In this document: positions 25,121 through 35,020 of the stretch, piece after piece
How the letters are laid out: each line of letters opens with the position of its first letter
How positions within the stretch are numbered: position 1 is the first letter of the stretch
Assembly (NCBI RefSeq): GCF_042453785.1
Contig: NC_091673.1
Span: 11,069,501 to 11,133,500 of the forward strand
DNA from: Malus domestica
Taxonomy: Eukaryota > Streptophyta > Magnoliopsida > Rosales > Rosaceae
DNA length: 64,000 bases
Direction of reading: 5' to 3'
Position numbers and translations under genes: made by a program
The notes under the pieces: generated by a model
Databases searched by the model: none
The model's input: the letters and a program-made list of their open reading frames with translations, nothing else
Told to the model about the DNA's origin: nothing

Positions 25121-27494
25121 ATCTCTTTGCTTCATGCTCATTTGATTCCGCTAGGGAATCCAACTATTACTTAATATACCAGAAACAAAGAAAAGTTTAG
25201 GGTCTGTTTGTTATCCTATTTGAAATTTTTTATCATTTCTCAAAAATAATTTTCTTTAGGACTCAAAAACTTGATTGGTTTGTGAATTAAAATTTTTAAA
25301 TCTTACGACTTAAATTAGACAAAAAGATCTAAAAAGAGGGGGTCGCATGAGAGGGAGAAAAAGGAGATGAGGAAAGAAAATAAGAGATGATTGAAGCAAA
25401 GAAAAAGAAGAGAGGATCGGACGAGATAGAGAAGAAGATAAGTGAGATAAAAAACTAAGAAAATGAAGAGAGCAGATTGGAGAAGAGATGAAAAAGGTAA
25501 GAAAAAGAGGAGAGATAGAGAAGAAAAGATAGATTTTGAGTGAGATGGGAGGAGGGAGAAAAAAGAAATGAATGAGTTTTTTTGAGTGAGAGGGGAGGAG
25601 GAAGAGAAAAGAAATGAATGAGTTTAAGTTTAAAAACTCTAAAAACTCACTTTTTTTGTTTTTAGATAATAAAATATATTTTTTAGTTAGTCTTAAGTTT
25701 AGTTTTTTAAAATAGTCATACCAAATAAGTTTTTAAGGTCCAAAACTTGAAAATTGTTTTTTAGTCTAAAAAATTGAATTCAAGTACAGTACCATTCAAA
25801 CCCTTAAATTATCAATTATTTCGCTAGGATTTGAGCCCAAAAGCACCTAAGAGCATTTCCACCAATGCTCTTTTGCCTTGACAAGATTGATTTTGTGTAT
25901 ATTATCGCTTTGTGTTAAAAAATATGATAGAGATAAAGAGTTAGCCAAGAAAGATCGGGAGTGAGTAGAGAAAAAAGTAGTAAACTCAAAACTTGCTCTC
26001 TCCTCTACTCTCACTCTCGATCTTTCTCTGCTAGCTCTCTATCTCTATCCTATTTTTCTCTCTTGCCTGATCTGATTATTTCTCTCCTTTCTTCCTCTCT
26101 TCTCCTCTCCTCCGAATCTTTGTCTCCTACTTCTCTCTCCTCTCTCTGCTCTTCCTTTGTCATCCCTTTCCAACCCTCTCTTTGGATCTCTCTATTGTCC
26201 AATTGAATTTAGTTGTAATTTCCAAATCAAAAGCCAAAAGGGAGTTGTAGGGGTTTTTTTAATTGTAAATTTAGAAACAATTTTAAATCTTATACCAAAC
26301 GAGTTTTTGAGTCTTAAAAAAATTGTTCTTAAAAGACATTCTTAAGAAATATTTTTAAAAATTATGAAATTGTTTAATACGACAGACCCTAAATAACTAC
26401 TGGATAACATGATAACTGATACTTGATTAGGGATGACAGTAGATTGAAGCAAGAACAGATATGTCATTCTCATCCCCATCGTTGATAAAGTGTTCCCCCC
26501 CCATTCCCCACCTTCATAGTCGCCATTGGGTAACAGTTTTCCCCTCCCCGTTGCAAAATAAAAATAAATTGGTCACGTAACAAATTGAATGGTTAATAGT
26601 CGATTGGTCACAATATATTTTGAAAACGCGGCGGATTCGATATATATGGGATTATAGTATCCTCACTGCCTTGAACAACAAATCGGAACCTTAAACCCGT
26701 TCTCGTACCGATTTATATCTTTAATGCTCTATCCATCTCTTCTGGCCTTGGAAAAGTTGGAGAATTTCAGACTAATTTCACATCATATGTAGTCACAGTC
26801 AAGTAGACTCACTAATTCGGAGTATCAAACCGAAACCTTCCACATTTTCTTTGTTTTTTTGACGAATCGCAGTCCGCCCCCTTACCAACGTGCCACTTGA
26901 TGTGGTTATTAGTTCATTAAATGTTTTTTTATATGTGAAAATTTTTTTTAAAAAAAAATATTAGTACAAAAATTCAGAGTGATTCGAAATTATTATAATA
27001 ATATATACGTAAAAAAACTCACACTCTATTTATTAAGATATTGAACCATACGTAAAAAAAAATTATAAAATATAATTCAATTATCTAATAAATATTTATT
27101 ATGTGACATTACTAATTACATAATAGTATTTTTCACTGAAGGCCCGAGGAATGTCATCCCTGGATTTGATACGAAAAGAAAAATCACTATATATCGATGG
27201 ACGGGTTGACAAGAGATGATTTGATGTGTGCAGAAAAATTACAGCAGGAAAAGAAGGACCACTTCACATACATTATTTGTACGTTCACAGTTAAGTTACG
27301 TTAACATTTTATATTACTATTACTTTTTATCTTATTATTTTTAAAAAATAATCAATATAAAATATTGACGTGACTTAATCGTAACCGTATAAAATAGAAA
27401 GGGATGAGAGTGTATAGGAAATGGGAGGGCAGAGAAGCCGGGTACGGAAAAGAAAGAGTTTGGATTCTCTCATCTCATTTTTCCATCCCTTTTT
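25121..27494. repeat. Tandem duplication, unit 2 (~2.37 kb, non-coding)
   Basis: This is the direct repeat of 22744-25120, also starting ATCTCTTTGCTTCATGCTC. It ends where the sequence returns to ATCTCTTT at 27495-27502 and then diverges into CTCCCATATTTTC. The 8-bp word ATCTCTTT therefore occurs at the start of each unit and just after the end, as expected for a duplication joined at microhomology. Only short spurious reading frames occur. Confidence 0.95.
25200..26389. mobile_element. Composite inverted-repeat (MITE-like) element in duplication unit 2
   Basis: This is the duplicate of the element at 22823-23994 and starts GGGTCTGTTTGTTATCC. Its two termini match each other slightly better than those of copy 1. 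TA flanks occur at 25198-25199 and 26390-26391. It has the same GA-rich and CT-rich interior. It arose with the segmental duplication rather than by independent transposition, because the flanks are duplicated as well. Confidence 0.6.
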
Positions 27495-27687
27495 ATCTCT
27501 TTCTCCCATATTTTCTATTTTATCTTTCTTTTTTTTATAAAAATTTAATATAAGATTTTAACGTGATTTAATTCTGATCGTTCAAATAGGATGAGAGAAA
27601 AGAAGATTGGAAAAATGAGAAAAGAAAATCCTACTCCGAAAAGAAATGGATGCGAAAGAAACGAAGAGACATTTTGTTCATGACCTA

Positions 27688-27782
27688 GCCACGTGGACGG
27701 TTCGATGCTGTTGTTGCTTAGCATTCCCGCTAAAAATGAGCCACATCCTGAGCAGCCCATATATACTGCGTTTCTTTCTCAA
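27688..27782 (+). promoter_or_regulatory. Core promoter block of hAT-derived gene 1 (G-box, E2F-like site, TATA)
   Basis: The block contains a CACGTG G-box at 27690-27695, an ATTCCCGC E2F-like site at 27723-27730, and a TATATACTG box near 27760. The first two are spaced as in the two paralogous genes downstream, whose sequences here also read CCACGTG(T/G)ACGG followed by CCGATG-like and CCCGC(C/T)AA-like words. A pyrimidine-rich leader follows. Confidence 0.65.
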
Positions 27783-27871
27783 TCCATTCCACTTCCCACA
27801 CAACCCCCACAGTGCCTTGCTCTGCGCTTCCTCCTCACTTCCTCTCGCCGCTTCATCACCAGAAAACAAAG

Positions 27872-28438
27872 GTTTGGCTTCCACTCGAAATCATATATTT
27901 GTTTTTCCAGTTATATAATTCATAGAATGATCACACATGATATATTTTTTGTGGAACTATGAGTTTTTGTTTTTCTGTCTTGTCTATTTTTTGTATATTT
28001 ATTTACCTATATGGTCTACTTTTGTATCTTTTGTTGATATTATATCATTCAGTATATTAGGTTTGAGTTCAGAGTTCTATGGGGTTGAATAAATTCTTAA
28101 GTTTTAAGATTCCACTGCAAGATTTTGGGTTATATTGCTGATGGGTATTCTTGGTTTTACTTCGTAGTGCAAAAGAAATAGACGAAATGCTTGTTTTGGA
28201 CTGCTTTTGTAAGAAGCACGTAATAGGTGCTTTGTGCTTAGATATTTAAAGCGGTTCAATTTACGACCCCAAAAACGTTTTTTGAGTTTTTCTGCCAATT
28301 GTCATTAGCGCTTTTGGGTTGTTAGAAAACACTTAGCAAAGCAATCTCAAACATGCCATAAATCAACTTGCATGAATTAATGTTTTAAAAAGTAGGGTTT
28401 CTAGGGTTCTAAATTTATGATAATTTTGTGTTTGCTAG
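27872..28438 (+). other. 5' UTR intron of hAT-derived gene 1
   Basis: A donor follows AAACAAAG (GT at 27872). An acceptor TTTGCTAG ends at 28438, two bases before the ATG. The layout (leader exon, 0.5-1 kb intron, acceptor directly upstream of ATG) matches the paralog at 39907. The intron contains a MITE-like stretch around 28180-28330 (AAGAAGCAC / GTGCTT words). Confidence 0.6.
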
Positions 28439-28440
28439 AT

Positions 28441-30237
28441 ATGTCTGATCATGGAATTGAAGGCAGTGTTGTGGGTAGCAATGATGGACTGGATGGGATT
28501 TCTATTCCATCAGATTCGGATACAAGGGACAATGTTGAGGAGGGGGTTGATAAAGATGATGACGTGCAAAAAGCTACTACAGAACTTGCAGTGTTTATGT
28601 ACGTTGTAGGTCTTCTTCCATTTAAAGTGGTTGAAGATATCTACTATCTAAGGATGGGGCATATGCTTGTCGAATACGACCAGCAGAAAACTCTGAGGGC
28701 TGTCGCCGACTTTGTTTGCTCCGTTGAGTTTTCGCCTACGTTGATGAAGCATCCTATTTTTCGGAATTTGGCACTTAGGCTTAACCCAAGGTTTAATCTT
28801 ACTTATGGCATGGTTAGAAGTGAATGCATGAAGGTCTATGGGGAAAGGAAGTTGGGAATTAAGGAATTCTTTGAAAATTTCAATGGGCAGATTAGCCTTT
28901 CTGTGGACTTATTGAGGTACCAAAAATCGCTTAGTTTGGACTATGACAGTGAAATTTACTTATGTCTTTACGCGCATTTTGTTGACGAGAATTGGAAGCT
29001 GAGGAAGTGGGTGCTTTACTTTCGTCATCTCAGCGATTCATCTGATGATTGTGGTGAAGATTGGGGAATTTTTAAGTCCATTCAAGATTGGGGCATTGAG
29101 GACAAGATATCAGCAGTCACCACAACTAATTTTGATTATTTAGCCGAGTATGTGAAAACTCACATCCAAGAAAAGAAGGAACTTCAACTCGGCGGTCAGC
29201 TGTTTAATGTGAATTGTTTGGGGAAGACAGTCAGTTTAATGGTTGAGGATGCATTTGAAAAGATTGAAGATCTGATCGACAAAGTTTCTCTACTGCATTC
29301 TTCGAAATCATTACCCCTGTGGTATCTCACGAGTTCCAAGCTCAAACCAGCTATAGAGTTATGGCATATGGGAGAATTCTCTTCAAAAGATGTGACTGAT
29401 GATTACGACGTACCATCCCCCGAGGAATGGAAGACTCTTGAAGGTGTTTGCAATCTTGTGGATAGCATCTATGAAGTGGCAAATGCATTGTTCGAAACAA
29501 AACATCTGACCGCTAATGTTTATCTTTATCACCTGCATGAACTTCGCGAGGTTCTGACCAAAATGTCCGTTAACTCGGACAGTTTTATCAGAACTATTGT
29601 CGAGGAAATGTTGAAGAAGTTTCACAAGTATTGGGATGACATGTTCTTGCTGATGGCAATAACTGCAGTGCTGGATCCTCGATTGAAGATGAAATATGTA
29701 GAATTTGTTTGCTCAAAAGTCAAGGGTGATGTTGCAGACTCACAAGTTGCAGCTGTTTTGGGGGCTATCCACAAAATGTTTGACGAGTATGTGATCCGTT
29801 TTCCTGAAAACGAGAGCTTCGTGAGTGATTCATCTTCTTTGGATTCAGATTCAGAAGGGGAGTCTCCCGACTCTACTCCTCCACTTCCTCCTAAAAACGC
29901 GAGTCATACTTTTGGTGTGTTGCAAGCCTACCAGCAGTTCGTCGAACAGGATATTCAGCCTACAAAAAGATCGGATTTGGATAGCTATTTGGAGGAACCG
30001 GTCTTAACTTGGAGCAAGGATTTTAATGCATTGACCTGGTGGAGAACCGCAGGCGCCAAGTATCCTACCCTTGCGAGGATGGCACGCGATCTCTTGGCTA
30101 TTCCAGTTTCTGTTGCGACTTCATTCGAGGCATTCTATACCGAACCAAGGCCGGTTGACGAACGTGTAGCTTTCTTGAAGCCGGACTTTCTGAATGCCTT
30201 AATGTGTACCCGCAGCTGGTATGCTGGGAGGCTCTGA
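28441..30237 (+). CDS. hAT-transposase-derived protein 1 (DAYSLEEPER/RICESLEEPER-like, no BED finger), 598 aa
   Basis: The single-exon coding region has its start ATG two bases after a leader-intron acceptor. Residues 1-50 are acidic and low-complexity. A degenerate hAT N-terminal segment follows (80-120). The RNase H-like core (about 145-300) includes SLSVDLL, AHFVDENWKLRKWVL and DWGIEDKIS. A DUF4413-like segment (about 355-450) includes TANVYLYHLHELREVL and LDPRLKMKYVEFV. The C-terminal hAT dimerisation domain (about 511-592) includes LDSYLEEPVL, WWRTAGAKYPTLARMARD and LAIPVSVATSFEAF. The TLDNA-like motif holding the second catalytic Asp reads TTTN (227-230), and the Cys-x-His motif reads CLG (259-261), so catalysis is not expected. 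No C2H2/BED finger is present. It is likely a domesticated nuclear protein, perhaps a transcription regulator by analogy with DAYSLEEPER; that role is inference. Confidence 0.85.
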   Translation: MSDHGIEGSVVGSNDGLDGISIPSDSDTRDNVEEGVDKDDDVQKATTELAVFMYVVGLLPFKVVEDIYYLRMGHMLVEYDQQKTLRAVADFVCSVEFSPTLMKHPIFRNLALRLNPRFNLTYGMVRSECMKVYGERKLGIKEFFENFNGQISLSVDLLRYQKSLSLDYDSEIYLCLYAHFVDENWKLRKWVLYFRHLSDSSDDCGEDWGIFKSIQDWGIEDKISAVTTTNFDYLAEYVKTHIQEKKELQLGGQLFNVNCLGKTVSLMVEDAFEKIEDLIDKVSLLHSSKSLPLWYLTSSKLKPAIELWHMGEFSSKDVTDDYDVPSPEEWKTLEGVCNLVDSIYEVANALFETKHLTANVYLYHLHELREVLTKMSVNSDSFIRTIVEEMLKKFHKYWDDMFLLMAITAVLDPRLKMKYVEFVCSKVKGDVADSQVAAVLGAIHKMFDEYVIRFPENESFVSDSSSLDSDSEGESPDSTPPLPPKNASHTFGVLQAYQQFVEQDIQPTKRSDLDSYLEEPVLTWSKDFNALTWWRTAGAKYPTLARMARDLLAIPVSVATSFEAFYTEPRPVDERVAFLKPDFLNALMCTRSWYAGRL

Positions 30238-30826
30238 AAGATTGTTCGCAGGTCATCACTACTATTTTGTTCTCTGTTGTTTTCTTTTAATTTTTGTGAT
30301 TATTTTCCATTATTTCACTCCTGCAACATGATTTCTTACAAGATTTTAATTTAAATCCGGGGGTGGTTGTTTGATGCAGGTACGTTTCTTTGCTTTTAGA
30401 TGATCTTTGCCGTTTACGTCTTACCCTGGAGGGCATCTTGTTTATTTTGAATTCCGTTAGGGAAAGCGGACATCTTTTTTTGTTTGTTTGTATTAAACTG
30501 TTGAATGGATCTTGTTTTGGTTGTCTTTGATTTCCAGATAGACGGTTGTGGGTGTGCATGCGTGAGACAATGGATATGATATGGAATGCATGCTAATTTC
30601 ATATCATATTTTTGCTTTTATGTTCTTTTTATTTTAAGCTCGATATATGAGAAATCTTAATTTTATGCACTGATTAAATTAGATGCAAAAGTTTATATAA
30701 TTTACTTGATCTCGTGATTATGCAAATTCATCTTGTTATCGCGGCTAAGGTGCACCACGAAGTTTTTATATACCTTTTTAAAGAGAATATTTAAGGTTTG
30801 GCAACCAAATCACGTGTCTCTTGAAA
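30238..30826 (+). other. 3' UTR and downstream region of hAT-derived gene 1
   Basis: After the TGA, an AG/GTAC junction near 30379 (GATGCAG then GTACG) resembles the ACAG/GTAC junctions after genes 2 (near 36598) and 3 (near 41729). This suggests a conserved non-coding 3' exon. The rest is AT-rich with no gene recognised. Confidence 0.4.
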
Positions 30827-30829
30827 TAA

Positions 30830-32181
30830 GAGCAGCTCCACTGGTACTTGGCCATGGGGATTGGCAACAAATCCAATCCAATTGTCCCCCAAACTAGCTC
30901 CAGCCTATTGGGCTAAGGGGGAGCCCTTGGGAGAGGGCAAGCGGGAGTCCAAGGCCCGAGTGCCTAAGGGGAAGTGATGTCAACCACGTTCTAAAAAATT
31001 TTGCGTCAGGCGCAAGGGCAACATGCGCACGTGAGGGTGCGTCTAGGGCATATTTTCAGACGATGGGGCCTGCGTGTTAGCCCCACTCAGTCACTTTGAA
31101 TAGGACCGTTTGATTTTCATATCAATGGTGCAATTTTTCCGGCTTTAAAAAAAATCAGAAATATTTGGGTGGGCTAAGTGTCTCATTCTGGATTGTTGGA
31201 TTTCAAATTTTTTATAATCTGACGGTCCAAATTAATTAAGTTAATAATTTTTTTTTAAAACTAATTAAAAATCCAAAAATATTTTTAAAAAAATTATGAT
31301 ATTTTTTTATATAAGTACCTTACCATTTTCTCTCACCTTGAACTACATTTCGATATTTTCAACGATTCTAAATAGGTAAGGATATGTTGCGCGACGGAAT
31401 TGGTTAAAAATATTATCGAAATCTATTTACAAAAATTGTGCTTTCGAATAATGACACGTGGCCTGACGAGATCAGTTAAAAATCTTACTCAAAATTTAAA
31501 TTTAAATTATTTTTTAAAATAAAAAATACTAATATTTTATTGTCTGCTATCATGGCTATTCAGTTTAGAAGTAAAGATGCAAAAGAAAATTACTATTCAT
31601 TAAAGGCAATTACTATTTACCATTATTCTAAAAATCATTACCTAGGCGCTAAGCGGCTGGGCACCGCCTTGATTAATGCCTAAGCATTTGAAAATTGAGA
31701 AACGACGCCTAGACCTGTTGAGGCGCTAGCCTAGACCTGTTGAGGCACTAGCCTAGACCTCCTAGGCACCCACCTAGGCCACCCAGATTGGCACTCGCTT
31801 AGATCGCAACTCACTTAGATAGAAAATAAATAACTTTCATTTTGCATTTTTTTTTTTCAATAAATTATAATAGACTTGTTGCATATTTGAATGAACACAC
31901 ATTATATCCTTATTTCACATGTTTTCATTATGTTCCAATACTTCATAATATATATGCATTATATTTTGTAGTTTATGATAAAATTATATATATTTTAAGT
32001 ATAAGCATACACTTATTTACACGAAATGTAATAAATTTATTTAAATCCCCCTAGTTTGCCTAGGTGCTAGGCCCCAACCTGTCGTCCGACTAACGCCTAG
32101 TGTTTTTTAGAACTTTGCTATTTACTGGAGATGATTCAATTGCCAATGGTCATAAGGAGCCCTTAGACATTGAAATTGCTC
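30830..32181. mobile_element. Tourist/PIF-Harbinger-like non-autonomous element with TAA target duplication
   Basis: Termini are GAGCAGCTCCACTGG and, in reverse complement, GAGCAATTTCAATGTC. Subterminal sequence also matches (GGATTGGCA against CCATTGGCA). Both ends are flanked by TAA (30827-30829 and 32182-32184), the 3-bp duplication typical of Tourist elements. The interior has a GC-rich stretch and a second transposon inserted at 31621-32117. No transposase is encoded. Confidence 0.7.
31621..32117. mobile_element. hAT-type MITE nested in the Tourist-like element
   Basis: It is flanked by an exact 8-bp direct repeat CTATTTAC (31613-31620 and 32118-32125), the duplication length of hAT elements. 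Inverted ends read CATTATTCTAAAAATCATTA and, from the right, CAAAGTTCTAAAAAACACTA. Each is followed by a TAGGCGCTAAG/TAGGCGTTAG palindromic block. The interior holds repeated CCTAGGC and CCTAGACCT words. It is 497 bp and non-coding. Confidence 0.75.
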
Positions 32182-32184
32182 TAA

Positions 32185-33402
32185 GGCCATATCCAACCAA
32201 AAGAGGGCCAAATGGCTCGTTTTAGTATTATAACCCTCTAAGAAATTAATATTTTAATAAACAATGACATGTCATATTTCATACCATCTCCAACCAAGGA
32301 GACAAATGACCATAAGCAAAACATAGCCATGTGACAAAAAATCATCTCCAACCGAAGAGGCCAAAGGATCATAGTATAGAATGTGAAGAATTGAAATAAA
32401 ATAAGGTAAGATAGTATAAAATGATAAAAAGCATGTGAGAAATTGCGTAGGAAAAAAAATTTGAAATGAAAAAAAAAATCAACCAAAAACAAAAACAAAG
32501 TGGGCTGGCTTGCTGACCTAATTGACTAGGTTTGGCCTGATGGGGCTCATAAGACCTTTGGTTTAGCTCTCGATTAAAAACGATTTTCATGTTATTTCGA
32601 GTTATTTTCGATTTTATAATCCTCGGACCGGACTGGTTAAAGATGGTCTAATAAGCATTGCGTGGCACCATTCTCATTTGTTAAAAAGTTGAAATCGAAC
32701 CAAAACGGTTGGATTGATTTGATTTGTCCTGCTTGAACAGTTCAGCCCCTTTTCTACCCACCCCTAGGGCTAGCCGGCTAGGGTTGCTCAATACATCTAA
32801 AAGCTATGAACCAAACGAAATTATTTTATTTAGCCAGCGAAGGTTGCCCAATTTGTAACTTTGTCGAGTCTGATTGACATGACGCAATGCTCCTCCGGCT
32901 CTGTCTCTGGATTTTCCCAGCGAATGAGTGTTTTCCTCGTAAGTGCCAGAGATCTTTGGCTTTTTTTCCTTCTCAATGTGATAGAGATCTTCTGACAACT
33001 TAGATGATAGCTTTTGAAAAAATAGGGTTTTCATTTATTGGTGTAAGGTACAATCTAATTTTTTTTACTTTTTACACGCTTTTTAAATGTTCTATCACAA
33101 TCACTACTCTTATTTATTGTTTGTTTGAAATGAACTTCAGACTCATATTTTACTACCATTTCTTGATTTGATTTTGAACGTTGCGTGAATCAAACAATAA
33201 TAATTAAGGGAGGCTGAAATATTTTAGTAAGCATTCTCTGCCCAGAAGCAAAAACAATAAATTGTCGTGATGAGGCGACTAATTGATAATTTTTACTTTA
33301 AAACAGAAAAAAAAAATTTCGACTGTGCCGAAGAAATGCTACTCTTTTAAAAGTAAGACGGTTCTCTGCACTTTATATTATAATGTTAGTTTTGATTCTA
33401 AT
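32185..33402. other. Intergenic AT-rich DNA with MITE terminus remnants
   Basis: No gene recognised. Three related words (CCATATCCAACCAAAAGAGG, CCATCTCCAACCAAGGAG, TCATCTCCAACCGAAGAGG) at about 32187, 32282 and 32342 look like ends of decayed inverted-repeat elements. The short minus-strand frames at 32238-32590 are runs of Phe and Lys from T/A tracts and have no protein-like features. Confidence 0.5.
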
Positions 33403-33670
33403 GGTACTGTTTGATACGTGGGACGAGACGTTCCGTCACACGTTAGGTGCGTCTAAAAAGAGTGGAACTCACTGTTTCACTAACGAATTTTGGGTGAATT
33501 TTCGTTCCGTCTCACCCCTGGAACGACTCGTTCCACATCCGTGGAACACAAAATTATAACATCTCCGTCTCCTTCTTTTTCCTCGTTATTTCCATCCGAG
33601 AGCATCTTTGCTCTCTCTCCGTTCTGTCCCGTCCTATTCCGTTCATCTTGTCTGCATACCAAACGATACC
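33403..33670. mobile_element. MITE-like inverted-repeat element upstream of hAT-derived gene 2
   Basis: The left end GGTACTGTTTGATACG and the reverse-complemented right end GGTATCGTTTGGTATG match, and the similarity continues into GGGACGAGACG / CAGACAAGATG. The interior contains further GTTCC(G/A)-rich inverted words. It ends about 60 bp before the conserved promoter block of gene 2. No target-site duplication was clear. Confidence 0.5.
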
Positions 33671-33727
33671 CATATTAATGAGTTTGATTTCACTAAAATC
33701 ATAACTAGAAAGAAAAAAATTGAGCTT

Positions 33728-33815
33728 GCCACGTGTACGGTGCCGATGCTGTACTCTTTACTCTCCCGCCAAAATGATCGTTACACAGCCGACCTGTATA
33801 CTGTGTTTTTCTCTC
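33728..33815 (+). promoter_or_regulatory. Core promoter block of hAT-derived gene 2 (G-box, E2F-like site, TATA-like)
   Basis: The block has CACGTG at 33730-33735, TCTCCCGC at 33762-33769, and GTATACTGTGTTTTTCTC near 33796-33813. The order and the roughly 35-bp G-box to CCCGC spacing match genes 1 and 3. A leader exon ends at 33929 and is followed by a GT. Confidence 0.65.
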
Positions 33816-33929
33816 ACCAGTCTCTTCCTCTTCCGGAAGAAGCCCTAAATTCCTGTGTGCCTCTTCTTCCCCTTTTTCCATCCGGCGACTCCTGTTCTCA
33901 CGACTCCGACCACCTCCGTACCTAACGAG

Positions 33930-35014
33930 GTTAGATTTCTCCTCAAAATTGTACCTTTTTAATACCTTCTTATCAGGATTCATTCTTTGGGAGATGTTAG
34001 CAATTAAATGTTTCAAATATTAATCACAAATGTTTTGCTTCATGTATTCTAATTCCTTTTTTATGCTTTTTGTGCTTCACTTTTTTGTTTGGGTCAGGAT
34101 TATTCTGTCTTTTTATATACCAATTAGCATATTTGTATAATTTCTTTTTTCGTTATAATATTTTTATGATCAGATTTTTGGTAATTTTGTTACTGGGTTT
34201 CCATGATAATACTCAAATTTTACTTTTTGACTCTGCTTTGAGCGTTTGGAAAAAAAATTAAAAGTGTTTTAAATGCAAATAAAATCACTTTAATTGGTTT
34301 TATGGAGAAGCGCATGGACTTTAGAAGTAATTACTTTGAAAAACAAGGGATGATGATTTTAGGGTTCGTTTGATAACATTTTGTTTTTAGTTTCTACTAA
34401 AAAATGGAAAACTGAAACATTGTTTGACAACGGACCAAAAATTGGAAGCTATTTCATGTGTTTGAAAAGTTGGTTTTGAAATTTGACTTTAAAATGACTA
34501 GATGAAGTACTAGATTGATACTGAAGGTGCCTTTATAAATGTGGGTATAAAAAAAGCTAAGCTTAAAAAAGTGTTTGGTAAACATTTAAAAACAGCTTAT
34601 TTTCACAGTTTTGGATGAAAAAAAGCTGAAAATGTGAAGTAACAAAAATTAGCTTATTCTCACAGCAAGCAGAAGTAGTTTTTTTTTCAAAGCACAACAA
34701 TACCAAACCAGTCCGAATACATACGAGAATAAATGAGTCATTCGAAAGTTATGTGTTTAGGGCATTTGTAATGTTTTAGTAGTAGGTATTTTGTCCACGA
34801 GTAGTTCATTGTAGTGCATATTTGACAATTGAGTCAAGAAACTTTAGAAATTCCCTCATCCAAACATAGGGTTAGTCCCATAATGCAAGACAAATAGATG
34901 ACATGCTTGAATTATTAGTAAAAGGATGGGGTTTCTAGATTGTAGTTATTTTGTGTTTCTTAGAAAGTATGGGGGTTTTCCTGACTATTAATTGAGCTTT
35001 TGGTTTCTGAACAG
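33930..35014 (+). other. 5' intron of hAT-derived gene 2, with MITE-like insertion
   Basis: The donor is GT after CTAACGAG. The acceptor AACAG ends at 35014, six bases before the ATG. The stretch at about 34540-34720 has inverted termini (GTGTTTGGTA / CTGGTTTGGTATTG, and CAGCTTATTTTCACAG / CTGTGAGAATAAGCT) and is probably a MITE. The N-terminal coding segment present in paralogs 1 and 3 is not visible here. Confidence 0.5.
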
Positions 35015-35020
35015 AAGAAA

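Noticed and set aside
25961-26345. Ser/Leu-rich open frames in the CT-rich tract
   Set aside because: They are translations of a polypyrimidine stretch, present in duplicated non-coding DNA with frame differences between the copies.
22744-27494. Tandem units as LTRs of a retrotransposon
   Set aside because: The units directly abut with no internal region, primer-binding site or polypurine tract, and the flanks show microhomology rather than a short target duplication.
35000-35020. Start of hAT-derived protein 2 at 35000
   Set aside because: That codon is TTG and lies before the splice acceptor; the first ATG after the acceptor is 35021.
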